Below are positions 52,458 through 61,567 of a DNA stretch of 64,000 nt, piece after piece. Under the pieces are notes generated by a model. The model had not been told where the DNA came from and searched no databases. It saw only the letters and a program-made list of their open reading frames with translations. The translations under genes and the position numbers were made by a program. Source of the DNA: an uncultured Cohaesibacter sp. (lineage in GTDB: Bacteria > Pseudomonadota > Alphaproteobacteria > Rhizobiales > Cohaesibacteraceae); assembly GCF_963662805.1 (NCBI RefSeq), contig NZ_OY759854.1, positions 124,001-188,000 of the forward strand, given 5' to 3'. Position 1 is the stretch's first letter. Every line of letters starts with the position of its first letter.

Positions 52458-53069
52458 TCACTCGGCTCCTTCAAATCGGCTGACTTCAATGCCCGATCCT
52501 ACCGGGAGCAACACGCTCGAGATGCCCATTTTTCGACGCACTGCCTGAGAATAGGGGTGGATCTGGTGATCGTGCCGACGCATCATGTTGTCGGCGACGA
52601 TGATCGCGCCGGGATTGAGTTTGTCGTAGAAGGCTTCGAGGCAGGCGAGATAAAGATCGTTCCACAAATCCAGTAGAATGAAGTCGACTTTGCCAGGCAG
52701 ATTCTGGATCAACTCGATTGCGTCCCCGACTTGAAAATTGACAAAATCGGAGAGTCCGGCTCTTTCGGACATCTCTCGCGCATAGGCCGATTTGTAATCC
52801 TGTAACTCCATGGTAATCAGGTGCCCGCCGGATTTGCGAGCGGCATCTGCGAGCCAAATACCCGAATACCCATACGAGGTTCCGATTTCCAGTATTGTGG
52901 GAGCTTCAAGGCTGCTTGCGAGGATGTTGACGAGTTGGCCTGTCTCCGGTCCGATTGCGAGCAAGCGTTGATCAAGGCCGCTACGGGATGCCCGGTCTCT
53001 GGGCTGTTGTTTCTCCTTAGCCAATCTTTCATGGTAGACGGCCAAGACTGAGTTCATTGCTTCATTCAC
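52458..53069 (-). CDS. O-methyltransferase (class I SAM-dependent)
   Basis: 203 residues from GTG 53069; a TTG at 53084 would add five. LEIGTSYGYSGIWLADAA is the SAM site, VDFILLDLWND the acidic loop and IIVADNMMRRHD the catechol-type metal site. It resembles catechol and caffeoyl-CoA O-methyltransferases. Substrate unknown; the tannase-family esterase nearby could release phenolic acids for it, which is speculation. Confidence 0.85.
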   Translation of the reverse strand: MNEAMNSVLAVYHERLAKEKQQPRDRASRSGLDQRLLAIGPETGQLVNILASSLEAPTILEIGTSYGYSGIWLADAARKSGGHLITMELQDYKSAYAREMSERAGLSDFVNFQVGDAIELIQNLPGKVDFILLDLWNDLYLACLEAFYDKLNPGAIIVADNMMRRHDHQIHPYSQAVRRKMGISSVLLPVGSGIEVSRFEGAE

Positions 53070-53155
53070 GAGGTAACCTTTCAATTGGTCGACACTTTAA
53101 CAGTGCATTTGCGTGTCAGGGCTCCATCATACTGACGAACAGTCGGTCGTAGACG

Positions 53156-53817
53156 CTATTTGCCTGCCTGTTGCTCAAACAGCCATTCCCGCCCGCCTTC
53201 GATTGTGTAGGCAATCGACCAGGTGTTCATGTGGCCGGCCGCACCGCCGGTGTCCGCACCCTCGAGAATGACGGTTCTTTGCTTCAGGACCACATAGTTG
53301 ATTTGCGCATTTTCAGCGCGCAATGCCTTGCAGGCACGGTCAAATTCAGTTGCAGACCAACGACCGTTCCAAATTGCACGATCGACAGCATGCCGCCGCC
53401 GGATTGGCCCGTGGTGTAAAGGCGGGTCATATCGATGTTGTAGGTCGAGGCTAGAGGCTCGATCAGTCGCTTGACCGTGTCCATATGGCTCGTCGACTTT
53501 GACTCATCGTCTAAGACCAGCACATCAAATTGCGGTGCAAGGAAAAAGCACGGGCGTTTCTGCTGTTCTTCAGGGCGTGCCCAGACAACAGCCCCGCGCC
53601 CATGAATCAGCGTTCGGTCATGGTCGGTGGACGTGACCGAGGCATCGTGCATGAAGTTGACAAGAGGGTAGGACTGGGTCGGATCATAATTCCTGGGAAC
53701 AAAAAGGTTGTACATCATTTCGATACCATTTTGATCGGCTGAAAAGGTCAGCTGCTCAAATTCGTCGACAATCATGCGGTTGACCTCTGTTGTGGCGATC
53801 TCCTGCCTATTCATCAC
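53156..53817 (-). pseudogene. COG4099-type secreted peptidase/esterase with an internal deletion
   Basis: The N-terminal part (VDEFEQLTF, MYNLFVPRNYDP, PLVNFMHDASV and the nucleophile motif TTGQSGGGMLSI) is intact. Straight after it the sequence jumps to the C-terminus in another frame: WSATEFDRACKALRAENAQI through HMNTWSIAYTIEG to a stop at 53156. About 80 residues of the middle, including the acid member of the triad, are gone. No signal peptide is seen at the start, so the 5' end may also be lost. Confidence 0.78.
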
Positions 53818-53831
53818 GAGGATATGTGACC

Positions 53832-55559
53832 CTAATCAAAGAATTGATAGGCACCGAACATGTCCTTGCCGGGCCACTCACGAACCTTGATAATTTCTGC
53901 GGCATTACCCTTGATCCAATTGGCTGAGTCCGTGTAGTCGCCTGAGCCATTGAATTTGGCGGTATAGGGGTATGGATAAACGGGACGAGACATGTCGGGC
54001 AGTTTCGCGACACCTAGATCGAGTTTCTCTGGACGCCGGTGTTTTTCTCCGCCGTCATCGAAATCAGGTTGCCCGAAGGACGAGGCCTCCGCAGTAGATG
54101 ACGTCAGAATTGCATCCGGAGCCTGCCCGTCCTCGACCCAGTCGACAATTGCCGAGAGAAGGTCAATGTTGCTCGGCCCCTGTCCTCCAGAACAATGTCC
54201 GACGCCGGGAAGGAAATACAGCCGTTCGAACATGTCAACCGCTTCAGTGCCCATGAAATCGCGCATTGCATTGTGGAGGGACAAGGTGTTGGCGGGTGAG
54301 ATATGCGGGTCGGCTAGGCCGTGCCACAGGATCAGTTTGCCACCTTTGTCCTTGTAAGAATTCAAGTCGGCATTCGTGGCATCAAAGAACGGATGCGTCT
54401 TGCGCAATGCTGCCAATTTTTCTTCAGTGAAGCTGAGATCGGACAATTGAATATCGGGATCTTTTTCTTCGAAGGCGAGATTGCCCCAAACCGGCAAGGC
54501 TGCTCCAGTACTCATCAAGCTGTCAGTGTCCCTGTCAGAGACATAGACACCCTGCCATTCGAGTTCAGATCCATAAAGTGGTTGACCAGCCGTCAGAGGA
54601 GCGCCTGTTTTGGCGTCGCGTGGACCATCGTAGAATTTTCGGGCAACTGCAGCTTCTGTTGCCGTCAGGCACGCACTTGTGTCTGATACACCGTCTTGGC
54701 ATGTGATGGACGCCAGGTCGAAGTTACAAAGCGCTGGCTGAGAAATCAGCCCGTCTTTCAGACCGTCATCGGCATCGCAAGCGTCAACAACTGCCTTGTG
54801 AAGAATGGGCAGTCTGTCGCTGGTCAGGATGATCTTGCCATCGGTGCCAGTGTTTGAAACGGCTTGCCAGCCATGGTAGAGCGTGTTCTGGACCGTGAAC
54901 AGCATCGCGGGGGCGCCAGCGATCACGCCGTTGAAATCATCGGGGAAGCGTTCTGCTTCCATCAGTGCTTCGCGACCACCATCCGAGCAACCGTTGAAAT
55001 AGGCAAACGCCTGCTCTTGCCCGTAGAAGCCCTTGATCAGGGCCTTGACCGCAAGGGACGTGACATGTTGCGCCCGATAGGCGAAATCGATCTGCTTTTG
55101 CGGATCATTCGCCCACTCAATTGAATTGCCTGAGTGGCCCATGTCGGTTGCTGCCATGACAAATTCACCGCCCGTGAGCAGTGGACAGCCTGAAGAGGCA
55201 CCTGATAGCAACATGATGTTCCCGCACAAGCCACCGCAGCCTACCTGAAGATACCGCTGCGTCCAGGTCTCCGTAGGCAGGAGAGCCTGAAAGGAAATGC
55301 TCGGAGAAAGTTGGCCATACACCGCACATACAGGAATGCCATCGCTCGTGGTTTCAATGGCTTTGGTGATCTTGCTACCTTCTCCACCGATTTTCTCGAG
55401 ATTGACAGCGGACAGGTCTTCGCAGGCGATCACGGGGCGAACGACCCCGAGATCGCTTTTTGCCTCAGACGGGCTGACGAAGCACAAGCAAATGAAGACG
55501 GCGCATCCCAATAGGATGAGGAATGCCTGCGGTTTAGTCCCGACGAGGTCGTTCGTCAT
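53832..55559 (-). CDS. Tannase/feruloyl-esterase family secreted hydrolase
   Basis: 575 residues with a signal peptide (FLILLGCAVFICLCFVSPSEA). The nucleophile elbow is FNGCSDGGREALM, with Cys next to Ser, and the His is in GVGHCSGGQGP, with Cys next to His: the CS-D-HC arrangement in which a disulfide joins the catalytic Ser and His regions. A lid domain with further Cys pairs lies between. It should hydrolyse phenolic esters such as tannins, ferulates or terephthalate monoesters in the periplasm or outside. It follows the broken peptidase's relative position and may have formed a unit with it. Confidence 0.92.
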   Translation of the reverse strand: MTNDLVGTKPQAFLILLGCAVFICLCFVSPSEAKSDLGVVRPVIACEDLSAVNLEKIGGEGSKITKAIETTSDGIPVCAVYGQLSPSISFQALLPTETWTQRYLQVGCGGLCGNIMLLSGASSGCPLLTGGEFVMAATDMGHSGNSIEWANDPQKQIDFAYRAQHVTSLAVKALIKGFYGQEQAFAYFNGCSDGGREALMEAERFPDDFNGVIAGAPAMLFTVQNTLYHGWQAVSNTGTDGKIILTSDRLPILHKAVVDACDADDGLKDGLISQPALCNFDLASITCQDGVSDTSACLTATEAAVARKFYDGPRDAKTGAPLTAGQPLYGSELEWQGVYVSDRDTDSLMSTGAALPVWGNLAFEEKDPDIQLSDLSFTEEKLAALRKTHPFFDATNADLNSYKDKGGKLILWHGLADPHISPANTLSLHNAMRDFMGTEAVDMFERLYFLPGVGHCSGGQGPSNIDLLSAIVDWVEDGQAPDAILTSSTAEASSFGQPDFDDGGEKHRRPEKLDLGVAKLPDMSRPVYPYPYTAKFNGSGDYTDSANWIKGNAAEIIKVREWPGKDMFGAYQFFD

Positions 55560-55640
55560 CGTTGTTTCTCCAGGTGCAAATCAAGTCTACGGCGTTTTGA
55601 ATTAGCAATGCCGTGTAGGATAATGCGTCAGAAACCAACA

Positions 55641-56153
55641 TCAGCGTTCTTTCTTCATTTCGAGCATGGTGCCGTCGTGGCGGAATTCTGCCTTGAACTC
55701 CCGTATCCCAGGGGCGTAGCCTTCCATTTCGAGTTTGTACCCGTCCTTTAGCTCAAGCTTGTGGAAATGGGCACCTTCAGGGTAGGAAGGGTTGTTGATC
55801 ACAGCTTCGGGCAACAGGGGACGCACGGACTGTTCCGGAAAGCCTGCTTTTCTGAGACCCTGGATTTCCGTGATCCTACCATCGAGATCGAGATCGATTT
55901 CAACACCGGTCGTTCCCGCCAATGTTGCGCGAATGCTTTGCCCGTAGGAGTCCCGATAGTGAACGCGAATGTCGGTGAGGTGCAGCTTATTGGTTGTGGC
56001 CTCTATCGCTTCATCAGGTGCCATGGCCTGAGCTGCAAATATGCTAGTAAGAAAGGCGATGCCTGAAAGGCCAAGTGCAATAGTGGTTTTTCTCGTTGTT
56101 GACACTTTTTTTCTCTTTGTGTTTCGGTGTACTGGTTTGGGCGCACTGCTCAT
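55641..56153 (-). CDS. Hypothetical secreted protein
   Basis: 170 residues: basic N-terminus, hydrophobic segment (TTIALGLSGIAFLTSIFAAQA) and cleavage near AQAMA. The mature part contains TTGVEIDLDLDGRITEIQGL and YKLEMEGYAPGIREFKAEF, which suggest two small beta-rich repeats like those of PepSY-type proteins. No firm family. It is divergent from the TetR gene and shares its palindromic operator. Confidence 0.7.
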   Translation of the reverse strand: MSSAPKPVHRNTKRKKVSTTRKTTIALGLSGIAFLTSIFAAQAMAPDEAIEATTNKLHLTDIRVHYRDSYGQSIRATLAGTTGVEIDLDLDGRITEIQGLRKAGFPEQSVRPLLPEAVINNPSYPEGAHFHKLELKDGYKLEMEGYAPGIREFKAEFRHDGTMLEMKKER

Positions 56154-56181
56154 TGAAGATTGCCCCTTGAGAGATTGGATT

Positions 56182-56208
56182 ATTCAGGTACTAATATAGT
56201 ACCTGAAT
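56182..56208. promoter_or_regulatory. TetR operator, perfect 12-bp arms
   Basis: ATTCAGGTACTA and TAGTACCTGAAT separated by ATA. It lies 29 bp from the secreted-protein start and 41 bp from the TetR ATG at 56249, so it can control both. Confidence 0.75.
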
Positions 56209-56248
56209 TATGACAAAAATATGCACGCGTCAAACGGAGCCTGAAGTT

Positions 56249-56893
56249 ATGGATAATTCGAAAAAGACGCGAGGGCGCCCGAAAAAAATCGAAACTGAGG
56301 ACTTGCGTCGTCGGATCATTGATGCTGCCCACGTTTGTTTTGTCGAGAATGGTTTTGGTAAGACGACGACAGCAATGGTTGCAAGCAGAGCTAGAATCTC
56401 CAAGCGGGACATGTACCGCTCGTTTTCGTCAAAAGCAGAGCTATTCGGAGAGGTCATTCGCAATCGCCGCCAAGCGATCCTGAGTCTTCCGAGACCCCCA
56501 GGAGAGGAGCTTGGCACGCTAGATACACTCTGCAAGATTTTTCGTCTGGATCTCGATGATCGGGCTGCAGCAGAGCGGGATGCCATGCTCAATCTCGTCG
56601 CGAGGGAAAGCCTTCAATTTCCGGAGTTGTCCGATCTCATCTACGACACCGGCATTATCAAGTCTCGCGAAGAGTTGATCGAATGGTTGGAGGAGCAGCG
56701 TCGGGCAGGTCGAATAACGATTGACGATACGACCGATTGCGCAGGATTGATGATGGACGTGGTATTCGGCGCCTTGTTGCCGCGACGGCGTTTCAAGGAC
56801 TTTGTTGATCGAGAATGGCAAAGCCGAATGATCAGAGGGCGACTTGAGATCATTCTCAAGGGTCTGGGATCACCCGCGGACGTCGGCCAGTGA
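56249..56893 (+). CDS. TetR-family regulator
   Basis: 214 residues from ATG 56249; an in-frame ATG at 56210 would place the start directly against the operator. The DNA-binding domain reads RRRIIDAAHVCFVENGFGKT and ISKRDMYRSFSSKAELFG, and the C-terminal part (around LIYDTGIIKSREELIEWLEE) is of the TetR_C_7/AefR type. It should bind the 56182 palindrome and repress its own gene and the secreted-protein/tannase side. Confidence 0.9.
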   Translation: MDNSKKTRGRPKKIETEDLRRRIIDAAHVCFVENGFGKTTTAMVASRARISKRDMYRSFSSKAELFGEVIRNRRQAILSLPRPPGEELGTLDTLCKIFRLDLDDRAAAERDAMLNLVARESLQFPELSDLIYDTGIIKSREELIEWLEEQRRAGRITIDDTTDCAGLMMDVVFGALLPRRRFKDFVDREWQSRMIRGRLEIILKGLGSPADVGQ

Positions 56894-56901
56894 ACCATCC
56901 C

Positions 56902-57585
56902 TTAATTGGATAGAGCATCCGCAGGATTGGAAATGTCCATCACATCTTCACTATAGGTTCGATGATATCGGCCTATATGGAATTCCAGCACGGAAATGCA
57001 CTTGTCCAGATCCCCCTTTTCAAGGGCAATCACCATCTCGTGGTGTTCTTCCAGAGACTTGTCTGTCTGAATCACGTCTCTGCCCAGATGGGTTCGGATC
57101 GCAGAAATTTTTGCTTCGATCAGACTGTAACTTTCCGCCAGATAGGAATTGTCCGCAAACTGGAAGAAGCATCGATGAAACTCGATATCCATCTCAAGAT
57201 ACTTCTGGATACTGCTGGACTTCTTCGCCTGCAGCATTTTTTCCCAAATGCCCTTGAGGCGGGATACAAGGGCATCAAGGTTGCGTTCAAATGCAAGTTC
57301 CAGTGCCGCCGTCTCGAGAATGACCCGATGTTCAGAAAAGCGGACCAGATCCATCCCGCTCAGGGTGAAGACGAATGATCCCTTCTGCGGAAACACCTCC
57401 ACGAGGCCTTCGACGCGCATCTGTGCCAAGGCATGCCTAATAGGGGTCTTGCTGATATTGAGGCGGTCGGCCAGCTTCTTTTCCGAGAGAGCCTCTCCCA
57501 GCTTGAACTCACCATTCATGATGGCAATTCGCAGCTTTTCCGTCGCGATGTCTGACAAAGAGGGTGGGCGGGTGATTTCCTGCAT
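56902..57585 (-). CDS. GntR-family regulator with FCD domain
   Basis: 227 residues. Winged helix with LSEKKLADRLNISKTPIRHAL, then FCD with metal-type residues (EHRVILETAALELA, DIEFHRCFFQ, EHHEMVIAL). It lies at the downstream end of the sugar-acid operon on the same strand with a 124-bp gap, so it has its own promoter or is transcribed with it. Probable repressor of the ABC transporter/DgoKA operon. Confidence 0.9.
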   Translation of the reverse strand: MQEITRPPSLSDIATEKLRIAIMNGEFKLGEALSEKKLADRLNISKTPIRHALAQMRVEGLVEVFPQKGSFVFTLSGMDLVRFSEHRVILETAALELAFERNLDALVSRLKGIWEKMLQAKKSSSIQKYLEMDIEFHRCFFQFADNSYLAESYSLIEAKISAIRTHLGRDVIQTDKSLEEHHEMVIALEKGDLDKCISVLEFHIGRYHRTYSEDVMDISNPADALSN

Positions 57586-57603
57586 GGCTTGCTAGATACC
57601 AGA

Positions 57604-57693
57604 ACTGATCGCTCGAGGGAGCCGAGTCGACTACAACTGACATGAACTATAGCACAGTTATGCCTAACGCAAGTCAACGCACAAGCGATCAGT
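57604..57693. promoter_or_regulatory. Inverted repeats in the GntR promoter region
   Basis: ACTGATCGCT (57604-57613) and AGCGATCAGT (57684-57693) are perfect reverse complements 80 bp apart centre to centre. Between them AACT-N7-AGTT forms a second smaller repeat. Paired operators bridged by a looping dimer would fit. Confidence 0.45.
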
Positions 57694-57709
57694 CGCATAT
57701 ACCTCCAAC

Positions 57710-58339
57710 TCAAGCCATCAGTTTGGATATTGCCTCCCTGAATGCGAGAGCAGACCTAGTAACATCACCAACGCTTTGCCCGGGTTTGTAAAGGCTGGAG
57801 CCCAGTCCGAAGCCCGTTGCGCCGGCCTTCCAATAGGCACCCATGGCGTCAGGGGTGATGCCGCCAACTGGGAAGAGCGGGACATGCTTTGGTAGAACAG
57901 CCGTCATGGCCTTCAAGATCGCAGGCGAGATCATTTCGGCAGGGAAGAATTTCAGACCTGCTGCACCGAGTTCGATCGCCCTGAATGCTTCGCTGGGCGT
58001 GACGACGCCCGGCAAATAGGTCATCTGTTGCGTAGCCGCTTCCCTGGCTACCTCCTCATTGAGGTTGGGCGAGACGATGAGCGAACCGCCAGCGACTTTC
58101 ACGGCTTTCACGTCCTGCGGGGTCAGCACCGTGCCCGCTCCGAAGCAGGCACGGTCAGAGTAGGTGCGTGAGAGCTTATCGATGCTCACCAGCGCATCCG
58201 GAGAGTTAAGAGGCACTTCGATGAGGGTGAAGCCCGCCTCGATCAGGGCCTTGACGATGGCTATACTTTCATCCGGTTGGATACCCCGCAGAATGGCGAC
58301 CAGTGGAAGCTGTGCTTTTGCTGTTGCAAAATCCATCAT
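57710..58339 (-). CDS. dgoA: 2-dehydro-3-deoxy-6-phosphogalactonate aldolase
   Basis: 209 residues. LVAILRGIQPDE, then FTLIEVPLNSPDA (Glu), VSPNLNEEVA and LKFFPAEMISPAILKAM with the Schiff-base Lys in GLKFFP, and PVGGITPDAM. These features separate DgoA from Eda. It cleaves KDPGal to pyruvate and glyceraldehyde-3-phosphate. It overlaps dgoK by four bases. Confidence 0.93.
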   Translation of the reverse strand: MMDFATAKAQLPLVAILRGIQPDESIAIVKALIEAGFTLIEVPLNSPDALVSIDKLSRTYSDRACFGAGTVLTPQDVKAVKVAGGSLIVSPNLNEEVAREAATQQMTYLPGVVTPSEAFRAIELGAAGLKFFPAEMISPAILKAMTAVLPKHVPLFPVGGITPDAMGAYWKAGATGFGLGSSLYKPGQSVGDVTRSALAFREAISKLMA

Positions 58340-59244
58340 GATAGCAAGCCTCCTTCTTTTGCGATTTCAAACTGGCCGCGAACGGCACTTCCTGGCTTTG
58401 CCATTTCGACGGGGTGCCCGAGCGCGGCATAGGCCGTCGCGTAGAGTTCTGCCAGATCGCCGCGACCGATGATGCAAATGCGGCTGGATGACTGGCCGGT
58501 GAGTACGGTTTTGACTTCCTCTCCAATCAGCAAACCCGACAGGTAGGAGGCGACGGATGTCTGTTCCATCTTTTCAAACAGGGGAAGCGTTCGGGCGGAG
58601 AACAATTCGTGCAGTAGTGTGTCGGAGGAGGAGCTCCTTGTTCTCACTCCTTGAAGAAAGGCATTCCGGTCCGGTTCGGAACCGTTCATCAGTTTGCCCA
58701 GAATAGTGTGTTCCTTGAGCGCTGAGAAAATCTCTCCGGTCATGAAGGTCTGAAATCCGGTGATGGAGCCATCCGAGATTGTGACGCGCTTGGAGTGTGT
58801 GCCCGGCATGATATAGAGATCAAAGGGTTGGCTCTGGGTCGCCAGCTGCCCGATCAACTCCGTTTCCTCTCCGCGCATTACGTCAGGAATTCCGTTGTTT
58901 TCGACGGTCAGTCCTGTGATGAAATGGATGGTCTGCCCGTTTGACATCGTGTGTTGATGCAGTGCCTTGGCAAATTGGCTGATGCCTGAAGGAGCCAGAA
59001 GATAGGGCGTTTCCACCCATCCGTTCCTGCTGGTGATCATGCCGGATGCGACCAGCGGCAACAGCCCATACTGGCTGTTCCAGTCGGCGATATAGCCAAG
59101 CAGGCAGTCTTCGAAATTGTTGTTCTCTACGGCAAGAATCCCATTTGGGCCGGATGTTCGGTCGAGTGCATCTCCGGTTTCAGACAACAGGGTCGCACGG
59201 AAGGATGTCGTGCCCCAATCGATGCCGATCAATACAGGGGTCAT
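58336..59244 (-). CDS. dgoK: 2-dehydro-3-deoxygalactonokinase
   Basis: 302 residues from ATG 59244. IGIDWGTTSFRATLL is the sugar-kinase phosphate loop, LPLVASGMITSRNGW and MRGEETELIG are DgoK signatures, and IMPGTHSKRV contains the adenine-side motif. It phosphorylates KDGal for the aldolase encoded next. The ATG fits a GAAACTGAGA upstream; the longer frame has a hydrophobic, unlikely N-terminus. Confidence 0.92.
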   Translation of the reverse strand: MTPVLIGIDWGTTSFRATLLSETGDALDRTSGPNGILAVENNNFEDCLLGYIADWNSQYGLLPLVASGMITSRNGWVETPYLLAPSGISQFAKALHQHTMSNGQTIHFITGLTVENNGIPDVMRGEETELIGQLATQSQPFDLYIMPGTHSKRVTISDGSITGFQTFMTGEIFSALKEHTILGKLMNGSEPDRNAFLQGVRTRSSSSDTLLHELFSARTLPLFEKMEQTSVASYLSGLLIGEEVKTVLTGQSSSRICIIGRGDLAELYATAYAALGHPVEMAKPGSAVRGQFEIAKEGGLLS

Positions 59245-59327
59245 TTCAGTCTCGATTTTCAGATGGAGAAGGAGGGTGGGGAGGGCCAAGCCTCCCCGGC
59301 AGGTTCAGTCTGAAGCATCGGAGCATC

Positions 59328-59999
59328 TCAGATGCGTCCGAATTCCTTGAGCAGATCTTCGACGGTCTTGCCCTGAGCGACCCACTTGCGGGTTTCTTCT
59401 TCACGCTCAGCCTGTTCCTTGGCTTCCTTGATTACTTGTTCGGCCTTCTCGAGGGGGATCACGGTAACGCCCATCAGATCGGCGACGATGAAGTCACCGG
59501 GATTGACCACCACACCACCACACTGGATCGGGACGTTGATGGAAAGCTCTTCCTTGCGACCGGAAAACATGGTGTGAGTCCCGCGTGGTGTGATGGCGCG
59601 GGTCCAGATCGGCCAGTTGATATCTTCCAACTCGTCGGTGTCGCGACCGGCGCCATCTACGATCATCGCCCGAATGCCGCGGTTCTTTGCAAGGCCACCC
59701 ATGAGGCCACCGCAAACCGAGGTGTTCTTATCACCACCGGCGTCAACGACGATCACGTCGCCGGGCTGCCCCATTTCCAGTGCTTTGAGGGGGTCGACCA
59801 GATCACCTTTTGACAGCTGTACGGTGATTGCCTGACCGCAAACCTTGGCGCGGAAGGCAGGCTTGATGCCACTGTCCATCACGCCCGTGCGATATTGCAC
59901 GTCAGCGAAGACGGCCGTTGCAGAGTAGCATTTGATGACTTCGTCGAACTGGGCGAGAAGGTCAGGGTTCCGTTCAAACTCGTTGAATACTTTGAGCAT
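59328..59999 (-). CDS. RraA-like protein (4-hydroxy-4-methyl-2-oxoglutarate aldolase family)
   Basis: 223 residues from ATG 59999. CGGLMGGLAKNRGIRAMIVD and GAGRDTDEL carry the Arg-x-Asp metal/substrate site of the RraA/HMG aldolase fold. Its tail is extended with a charged helix. In sugar operons members act as 2-keto acid aldolases or decarboxylases. It lies between the hydroxyacid dehydrogenase and dgoK, so it may act on a 2-keto sugar acid before the kinase step. Confidence 0.85.
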   Translation of the reverse strand: MLKVFNEFERNPDLLAQFDEVIKCYSATAVFADVQYRTGVMDSGIKPAFRAKVCGQAITVQLSKGDLVDPLKALEMGQPGDVIVVDAGGDKNTSVCGGLMGGLAKNRGIRAMIVDGAGRDTDELEDINWPIWTRAITPRGTHTMFSGRKEELSINVPIQCGGVVVNPGDFIVADLMGVTVIPLEKAEQVIKEAKEQAEREEETRKWVAQGKTVEDLLKEFGRI

Positions 60000-60015
60000 G
60001 GTGTTTTCTTTCGTT

Positions 60016-61017
60016 TCAGGATGCTGATTTGATGTTTTGGAGGTTGAGCGGGTAGTCCGGTTTTTTTCCTGTGAGGACAAGGGCTACCTGGCGAGCCGCC
60101 GTTTCCCTTGCCTGCAGGATGGATTCTTCGGAATAGTAGGCTGCATGGGGGGTGACGATGACATTGGGTAGTGTGAAGAGCGGATTGTCAGCCGGGTTCC
60201 ACTCTGCCTTCTTGGCTGGCTCTTCTTCCGGATCATCAAGCCCCGCTCCGGCGAGGGTGCCCTCGGTCAGGGCTCGGTAGAGTGCCTTGTTGTCGATGGT
60301 CGGTCCTCTGCCGGTGTTGATGACAAACGCTCCCGGCTTCATCTGGGCGAATTCCGCATCGGACAGGAAATGGCGCGTGTCCGGCAGCATCGGCACCTGC
60401 ATGCACAGATAGTCCGAGCGGCTCAGGATCTCTTCTTTGGAGACCCGTTCGACCCCGTGCTTGAGGAGCACATCCTCCGAGACATAGGGATCATGGACGA
60501 TCACCTTGACCCCGAATGCCTTGGCCCGGTCACCTATGGCCTGACCAATCTTGCCAAAAGAGACGATACCGAAGGTCTTGTCGCGCAGGCGATAGATCGG
60601 GGCTCCGGATTGCCAGCGCCAGATGCCCTTGTGGGTGGCCTCGTTGAAGGCCTGGATTTTGCGGGCAAGGGTCAGCCACAAGGTAATGGCATGGTCGGCG
60701 ACTTCCTCGGTGCAATAGTCCTGCACGTTGGTCACCAGAATGCCCTTGCGGGTGGCGGCCTCGACATCGACGATATCGACGCCGACGCCGTAGCGCGCGA
60801 TCACCTTGCATTGTTGCATATGCTCGATCGTTCGTGCGCCGACCCGGGCATACTGGTTCATGATTGCCGCGCAATCTTTGACTTCTTCAAACAGGTCTTC
60901 CTCGCACTTGGCCTGGAGCGCGACAACGCGCGCTCCTGCTTCCTCGAGAATGGCCCGTTCAACTTCATAATCTCCATAGTCATAGTCGGAGATGATGACT
61001 TTCGGGCGATCAACCAT
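60016..61017 (-). CDS. D-isomer-specific 2-hydroxyacid dehydrogenase (CtBP-like)
   Basis: 333 residues from ATG 61017. NAD site FGIVSFGKIGQAIGDRAKAF; catalytic residues in NTGRGPTIDNKAL (Arg), GAGLDDPEEEP (Glu region) and VTPHAAYYSEESI (His). The tail resembles C-terminal-binding-protein dehydrogenases rather than PdxB/SerA. It would interconvert a 2-hydroxy and 2-keto acid. Same operon as RraA-like and DgoK. Confidence 0.9.
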   Translation of the reverse strand: MVDRPKVIISDYDYGDYEVERAILEEAGARVVALQAKCEEDLFEEVKDCAAIMNQYARVGARTIEHMQQCKVIARYGVGVDIVDVEAATRKGILVTNVQDYCTEEVADHAITLWLTLARKIQAFNEATHKGIWRWQSGAPIYRLRDKTFGIVSFGKIGQAIGDRAKAFGVKVIVHDPYVSEDVLLKHGVERVSKEEILSRSDYLCMQVPMLPDTRHFLSDAEFAQMKPGAFVINTGRGPTIDNKALYRALTEGTLAGAGLDDPEEEPAKKAEWNPADNPLFTLPNVIVTPHAAYYSEESILQARETAARQVALVLTGKKPDYPLNLQNIKSAS

Positions 61018-61042
61018 GATCGACTTCCTTTCTCGGTCCAAA

Positions 61043-61537
61043 TCAGACGTAAGCTCCGGAGGAGTAGGTCAGTTCGTAGGAATGGCTGTAAAGCTCGATG
61101 ATGTTGCCGAACGGATCTTCGCAATAGACCATGCGGTAGGGCTTTTCTCCGGGATAGTAGTGGCGCACCTGCTCCATGCGCTGGCGACCGCCAAGGCTCT
61201 CGATTATCTTGATGCGCTCTTCGAGGTTTTCGTCCTGGAAGCAGAAATGGAACAGGCCCGGTCGCCAGTATTCGAATTTGTTCTCTTCCGGCTCGGTCTT
61301 CGGAAATTCGAACATTTCGACACCGATGCCATCGGTGGTGGAGAGATGGGCGATGCGGAATGATCCCCAACCCTTGCCAAATACATCATCGCACATCTGG
61401 CCGATTGCGCTGTCGTCCTGCAAAATTTCGGCAGGCCCCATGATGTGATACATGCCGAAGGCCTTGGTGTAGAATTCGACGGCCTTTTCCAAATCGGGAA
61501 CGGTTATGCCAATGTGAGAGAAAGTTGCTCCAGCCAT
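61043..61537 (-). CDS. VOC-family (glyoxalase/dioxygenase-like) protein
   Basis: 164 residues. Paired beta-alpha-beta modules with metal-type residues: FSHIGITVPDLEKAVEFYTK (His), GVEMFEF (Glu), LFHFCFQDENLE (His) and YCEDPFGNIIELYSHS (Glu). All four ligands are present, so it should bind a metal. Members include methylmalonyl-CoA epimerase, glyoxalase I and isomerases of keto acids. In this operon isomerisation of a sugar-acid intermediate is a reasonable guess. Confidence 0.85.
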   Translation of the reverse strand: MAGATFSHIGITVPDLEKAVEFYTKAFGMYHIMGPAEILQDDSAIGQMCDDVFGKGWGSFRIAHLSTTDGIGVEMFEFPKTEPEENKFEYWRPGLFHFCFQDENLEERIKIIESLGGRQRMEQVRHYYPGEKPYRMVYCEDPFGNIIELYSHSYELTYSSGAYV

Positions 61538-61567
61538 TGTGACCTCCTGGTTGTAGATGCTGAATAT

